From a bacterium (GTDB lineage Bacteria > Patescibacteriota > Microgenomatia > JAADGY01): DNA of 9,278 bases. The stretch is taken from contig JAADGY010000097.1 in NCBI GenBank assembly GCA_013152165.1, forward strand, positions 1-9,278. Reading direction: 5' to 3'. Positions within the stretch are counted from its first letter, which is position 1. Each line of letters starts with the position of its first letter. Both the position numbers and the translations under genes were made by a program. Below are positions 6,476 to 9,278 of the stretch, piece after piece. Below the pieces are notes generated by a model, which was given only the letters and a program-made list of their open reading frames with translations, was not told the origin of the DNA and searched no databases.

Positions 6476-6505
6476 TTTACTTTTTTCTTGCCCACCGGCT
6501 ATAAT
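6476..6505 (+). promoter_or_regulatory. Promoter for ftsA(-ftsZ)
   Basis: TATAAT (6500-6505) is a full -10 consensus, 18 nt after TTTACT (6476-6481), which matches four of six -35 bases. It lies in the 65-bp gap after ftsQ and ends 7 nt before the ftsA ATG, so the start site would fall at or beside the start codon. The block TTTACTTTTT and the 18-nt and 7-nt spacings recur before ftsZ. This suggests that ftsA is transcribed separately from the upstream mur genes. Confidence 0.7.
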
Positions 6506-6512
6506 TAACCTA

Positions 6513-7808
6513 ATGAGCTATCCGCATCACATCGCTGCTATTGATATCGGTTCAAAAAAAATCGCCGCCTTAATCGCCCAGGTCAGCCCCAATGCCGACC
6601 TAACCCAGCCGGTTAGAATAATCGGCGCCGCTAAAACCGAAAGCCGCGGCATCAAAAAGGCTCTGATCATAAACATCGACGAGGCTGTCAGTTCAATACT
6701 AAAAACCGTCGAAGCCGCCGAAAGAATGGCCGGCTTTTCCTTAAAATCCGTCCTCATAAACATCAGCGGCTCCCACATCAACTCCCTTAACTCAAAAGGC
6801 GTCGTGGCAGTTACCCAGCCTGATGTTGAGATCACCGAAGGTGACGTTGTCCGCGTTATCGACGCCGCCCGCGCCGTCTCTTTGCCAACCAACCAGCAAA
6901 TCCTTCATGTCTGGCCCCGCTTTTTCACCATCGACTCCCAAGAAGGCATCAAGGACCCTGTCGGCATGAGCGGCGTCAGGCTGGAAGTCGACACTCACAT
7001 CATCACCGCCGCCTCGACCACCATCAAAAACTTAACCAAAAGCATAAACGATGTCGGCCTTGACGTTGACCAAATAGTCTTTTCCGGTTTGGCTTCGTCA
7101 CTAGCCGTGGTCAGCCCCACTGAAAAAGAACTGGGTGTGGTTATGGCTGATATCGGCGCCGACGTCACCGACATAACTGTTTACACCGAAGGCGCCTTGT
7201 CCTACTCAACCGTCATCCCTATCGGCGGCCATCATGTCACCAAAGATCTAGCCGCCGGCCTTAGAATTAACCTGGAAGAAGCCGAAAAGCTTAAAATCTT
7301 TTTAAGCCAGCAGTATGCCTCTACTTGGTCAAAAGAAAAAAGAATCAAACTCGACCAAGACATCGATGTCTCATCGCTTAACATCCCCAACCTTAAAAAA
7401 ATCTCATACAAAAGCGTTGTCAACGGCATCATCCACCCTCGTCTGGAAGAGCTTTTCACCCTTATTTACGAAAGAGTTAAAGAAGCCGGTTTCGCCAATG
7501 AAGTATCAGGCGGCTTAGTTACCACCGGAGGCGGTTCCTTGACCATCGAACTTGACCGCCTTGGCAAGCGCATCACCGGCTGGTCGATTAAGCCGGCCCA
7601 TCCCACCAACATCACCGGCCTTATCGACGATGTTAAACAGCCGGAATTTTCCACCGCCGCCGGCCTTATTCACTTTGCTCTAACCAACCAAATCGTCCAA
7701 ACTCCGTCTGAACCGCTTTTAAGCTTTAACCGGATTATGCCCCTCAACCTTAATTTAAACAAAACCTCTAAAAAAATTATTGATTTGCTTAAATCGCTTC
7801 TCCCATAG
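6513..7808 (+). CDS. ftsA: Cell division ATPase FtsA
   Basis: FtsA is an actin-like protein that tethers FtsZ filaments to the membrane and recruits later divisome proteins. The 431-aa length is normal. The actin-type nucleotide site is complete: phosphate-1 motif AIDIGSKKIAALIA (9-22), phosphate-2 motif ADIGADVTDITVY (212-224) and adenosine motif TTGGGSLTIEL (337-347). The FtsA-specific 1C domain lies at about 80-165 and includes INISGSHINSLNSKGVVAV (82-100). The C-terminus SKKIIDLLKSLLP (419-431) can form an amphipathic helix with Lys on one face, the usual membrane anchor. No key residue looks missing. It is preceded by its own -10 box, lies 65 bp after ftsQ and 58 bp before ftsZ, and has no Shine-Dalgarno. 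The pairing with ftsZ supports the call beyond the motifs. Confidence 0.96.
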   Translation: MSYPHHIAAIDIGSKKIAALIAQVSPNADLTQPVRIIGAAKTESRGIKKALIINIDEAVSSILKTVEAAERMAGFSLKSVLINISGSHINSLNSKGVVAVTQPDVEITEGDVVRVIDAARAVSLPTNQQILHVWPRFFTIDSQEGIKDPVGMSGVRLEVDTHIITAASTTIKNLTKSINDVGLDVDQIVFSGLASSLAVVSPTEKELGVVMADIGADVTDITVYTEGALSYSTVIPIGGHHVTKDLAAGLRINLEEAEKLKIFLSQQYASTWSKEKRIKLDQDIDVSSLNIPNLKKISYKSVVNGIIHPRLEELFTLIYERVKEAGFANEVSGGLVTTGGGSLTIELDRLGKRITGWSIKPAHPTNITGLIDDVKQPEFSTAAGLIHFALTNQIVQTPSEPLLSFNRIMPLNLNLNKTSKKIIDLLKSLLP

Positions 7809-7829
7809 TACAATCAAGAAAGGAATATT

Positions 7830-7859
7830 TTTACTTTTTATAAATTTCAAGTTTAAAAT
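7830..7859 (+). promoter_or_regulatory. Promoter for ftsZ
   Basis: TAAAAT (7854-7859, five of six -10 bases) follows TTTACT (7830-7835) by 18 nt and ends 7 nt before the ftsZ ATG. Hexamer, spacer and distance to the start codon are the same as at ftsA, which makes a chance match less likely even in this AT-rich gap. A second candidate -10, TATAAA (7839-7844), lacks a plausible -35 box. A dedicated promoter would allow FtsZ to be made in excess over the other divisome proteins. Confidence 0.55.
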
Positions 7860-7866
7860 TTAATCC

Positions 7867-8943
7867 ATGGCTTTCGTTAAACCAGACGCTATCAAACTAG
7901 CTAAGATCAAAGTTATCGGCATCGGTGGTGGTGGTGGCAATGCCCTTAACAACATGGTCAACAACAACCAAATCGACGGCGTCGAGTTCATCGTCATCAA
8001 CACCGACTCCCAAGCTCTGCTTAACTCAATGGCCCCGGTCAAAATTCAAATCGGCGACCAGATTACCCGTGGCTTAGGCGCCGGCGCCAATCCCGAAATC
8101 GGCTCCAAAGCCGCTGAAGAATCCCGCGACAAAATCCAAGAAATCGTGGCCAACACTGACATGGTCTTTATCACCGCTGGGTTGGGCGGAGGCACCGGCA
8201 CCGGCGCCGCTCCGATCGTGGCCGAAGAGGCCAAAAAAGCCGGCGCCCTAACCGTAGCTATCGTCACCAAGCCATTTATCTTTGAGGGCGCTAGGCGCAT
8301 GGCCGTCGCCCAAGAAGGCGCCGACCTTTTGCGTGAAAAGGTCGACACTCTGATAACCATTCCTAACCAGCGCTTGCTGGAGACCTCCGACAAGAATCTT
8401 ACCTTCCTGGAAGCTTTTCGCTTAGCTGATTCGGTCCTAACTCAAGGGGTAAAAAGTATTTCCGACCTAATCACCACTCCTGGCCTTATCAACGTTGATT
8501 TTGCCGACGTTAAAACCATTATGAAAGACGCCGGCTCGGCTCTAATGGGCATCGGCACCGCCAGCGGTGAAGACAGGGCTGTCAACGCCGCTAAAATGGC
8601 CACTTCCTCGCCTTTACTGGAAGTTTCCATCCAAGGCGCCAAGGGCATCCTATTTAACATCATCGGCCCAGAAGATATAACCATGCAGGAAGTTTCCCAA
8701 GCCGCCCAAATTATCTCAGAAAGTGCCAGCAAGGACGCCAACATCATCTTCGGCGCCAGAATCGACCCGGAGCTGGTCGATAAAATCCAAATCAGCGTCA
8801 TCGCCACCGGCTTTTCTCAACCCGCCGCCAGGCCATCAACCAATAAATCCTCCTCGCCTCAAACCAACCCCGCGCCAACCAACCCCGAAGAAGACATCGA
8901 AGACGAATTCGACATCCCGGCCTTCTTAAGAAAACTAAAATAA
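7867..8943 (+). CDS. ftsZ: Cell division GTPase FtsZ
   Basis: FtsZ is the tubulin-like GTPase that forms the Z-ring at midcell. The 358-aa protein is complete. It has the N-terminal nucleotide loop GIGGGGGNALNNM (18-30), GAGANPEIG (71-79), the tubulin signature GLGGGTGTGAAP (105-116), and the T7 synergy loop NVDFADV (209-215) with N209, D211 and D214, which stimulates GTP hydrolysis in the neighbouring subunit. A short Pro/Ser/Asn-rich linker (about 317-344) leads to the conserved C-terminal peptide DEFDIPAFLRK (346-356), which binds FtsA and other partners. Only the T7 loop Val (often Ala) differs from the textbook form. The ATG is chosen because the conserved N-terminal strand follows at once and no earlier start is needed. 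No Shine-Dalgarno lies at the usual distance. It is the last gene in the window. Confidence 0.98.
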   Translation: MAFVKPDAIKLAKIKVIGIGGGGGNALNNMVNNNQIDGVEFIVINTDSQALLNSMAPVKIQIGDQITRGLGAGANPEIGSKAAEESRDKIQEIVANTDMVFITAGLGGGTGTGAAPIVAEEAKKAGALTVAIVTKPFIFEGARRMAVAQEGADLLREKVDTLITIPNQRLLETSDKNLTFLEAFRLADSVLTQGVKSISDLITTPGLINVDFADVKTIMKDAGSALMGIGTASGEDRAVNAAKMATSSPLLEVSIQGAKGILFNIIGPEDITMQEVSQAAQIISESASKDANIIFGARIDPELVDKIQISVIATGFSQPAARPSTNKSSSPQTNPAPTNPEEDIEDEFDIPAFLRKLK

Positions 8944-8958
8944 AGAAAGATATAGCTT

Positions 8959-8990
8959 AACACTACACCACTATACATTGGCGTAGTATT
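8959..8990 (+). other. Weak stem-loop after ftsZ
   Basis: AACACTAC (8959-8966) pairs with GTAGTATT (8983-8990) with one mismatch, and CCA (8968-8970) can pair with TGG (8979-8981) inside. It lies 16 bp after the ftsZ stop, where a terminator is expected, but no T-run follows (AGTTCCCCTATC). It may be a weak or rho-assisted terminator or a 3'-end stabiliser. In 8944-9176 no gene is visible. Confidence 0.35.
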
Positions 8991-9064
8991 AGTTCCCCTA
9001 TCACTCTTCAAACTCCCCCACTCACAAACCAAACCCCTCCCTGCTCTCTCCACTCCCCAAACTC

Positions 9065-9094
9065 CCGAGGTTGAATATTCCTATACAACCTCGG
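9065..9094. other. Perfect 9-bp stem-loop in the 3' intergenic region
   Basis: CCGAGGTTG (9065-9073) and CAACCTCGG (9086-9094) are perfect complements around a 12-nt A/T-rich loop. Neither strand has a T-run right after the stem: the + side continues AAATGTTAAAAAAAC and the minus side GAGTTTGGGG. It is therefore not a standard intrinsic terminator. A protein site or RNA processing site is possible. Confidence 0.6.
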
Positions 9095-9097
9095 AAA

Positions 9098-9180
9098 TGT
9101 TAAAAAAACAAGGGAAAAGAAAACAAAAAAAAGGGGGGGGACAAAAAAAGATATTGATCTTCCCTGATAAGTAAAAAAAA
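9098..9180. other. Purine-rich tract with A8-G8 homopolymers
   Basis: After the stem-loop the + strand turns from C/T-rich to A/G-rich: 46 of 50 bases in 9101-9150 are purines by hand count. It includes runs of eight A (9125-9132) and eight G (9133-9140). A small inverted repeat, AAGAT/ATCTT (9148-9152 and 9157-9161), and a wider one, AGGGAA/TTCCCT (9111-9116 and 9160-9165), lie here. No reading frame is supported. Homopolymer lengths this long may also carry sequencing error. Confidence 0.6.
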
Positions 9181-9278
9181 CCAACAGAGACGGCACTATC
9201 ATACTCTAGAGTACGATAGTATCTTCTCTGTTGGAGTAGTAGTCTTTTAGAGATGATACTATCACACTCTAGAGTGTG
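9177..9278. repeat. Right copy of the nested-palindrome repeat (cut by window end)
   Basis: This is a direct-orientation copy of 1-102 with three substitutions. The outer arms CCAACAGAGA (9181-9190) and TCTCTGTTGG (9225-9234) are fully kept, as is the 63-bp spacing. One change (9202 T) improves the pairing of the first palindrome. The second palindrome begins at 9258 and is cut at base 9278. Because the copies are not identical, this is not simply the same molecule end read twice or a circular overlap. Confidence 0.9.

Noticed and set aside
7816..7823. AGAAAGGA as the ftsZ ribosome binding site
   Set aside because: It lies about 43 nt before the ATG, far from the usual 5-10 nt, and no in-frame start follows it at a proper distance.
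8046..8807. Minus-strand open frames of 115 and 121 aa inside ftsZ
   Set aside because: They are antisense shadows caused by the codon bias of ftsZ, with low-complexity Ala/Ser/Pro-rich translations.
9008..9202. Short minus-strand frame across the 3' intergenic region
   Set aside because: The translation is a string of Phe, Val and Leu produced by the A/G homopolymers and runs into the repeat; no gene-like feature supports it.
1..9278. Circular molecule or plasmid suggested by matching window ends
   Set aside because: The end sequences differ at three of 102 positions, and the content is core chromosomal division genes with no replication or mobilisation gene.
1..9278. Composite transposon flanked by the terminal repeats
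   Set aside because: No transposase, integrase or resolvase frame is present inside, and the repeats are direct and too short to be insertion sequences. Mobility of the repeat itself remains open.

Overview
The window reads as a piece of a bacterial chromosome carrying the second half of the division and cell-wall (dcw) cluster. Eight genes lie in a row on the + strand: an undecaprenol/diacylglycerol kinase (dgkA), mraY, murD, ftsW, murG, a divergent ftsQ/divIB, ftsA and ftsZ. They cover about 8.4 of 9.3 kb. TGA ends at least two genes (dgkA, murG), so the code is standard. That argues against the Gracilibacteria/SR1 groups that recode TGA. Several traits suggest a Candidate Phyla Radiation (Patescibacteria) genome, perhaps a Microgenomates lineage: divergent Mur enzymes, a short FtsQ, no Shine-Dalgarno sites, and ACTT-rich low-complexity intergenic DNA. 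This placement is an inference, not a search result.

Layout: 1-534 has no gene. It holds a repeat with nested palindromes (1-111), a strong rho-independent terminator (154-197), a second GC-rich hairpin (219-266), a pyrimidine-rich ACTT/TTA tract (about 270-520) and a good promoter that touches the dgkA start codon. dgkA to ftsQ (535-6447) are packed with gaps of 18, 15, 5 and 2 bp and one 4-bp overlap, like one operon. ftsA and ftsZ each follow a 58-65 bp gap and each have their own promoter-like site of the same design. 8944-9278 has no gene. It holds two stem-loops, an abrupt switch to an A/G-rich strand, and a second copy of the left-end repeat, cut by the window end.

How the genes work together: DgkA makes undecaprenyl phosphate, the lipid carrier. 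MurD adds D-Glu to UDP-MurNAc-L-Ala. MraY loads the finished UDP-MurNAc-pentapeptide on the carrier to give lipid I. MurG adds GlcNAc to give lipid II. FtsW polymerises lipid II at the septum, FtsQ belongs to the divisome scaffold, and FtsA anchors FtsZ filaments to the membrane. The murE/murF genes usually before mraY and the murC/murB/ddl genes usually between murG and ftsQ are not here.

The points most worth a second look are the 102-bp, about 97% identical repeats that bound the cluster, with palindromes 63 bp apart; the -10 boxes placed 6-7 nt before start codons, which predict leaderless mRNAs; and unusual residues at normally conserved active-site positions of MurD and MraY. I found no mobile-element gene, CRISPR array, tRNA or rRNA.
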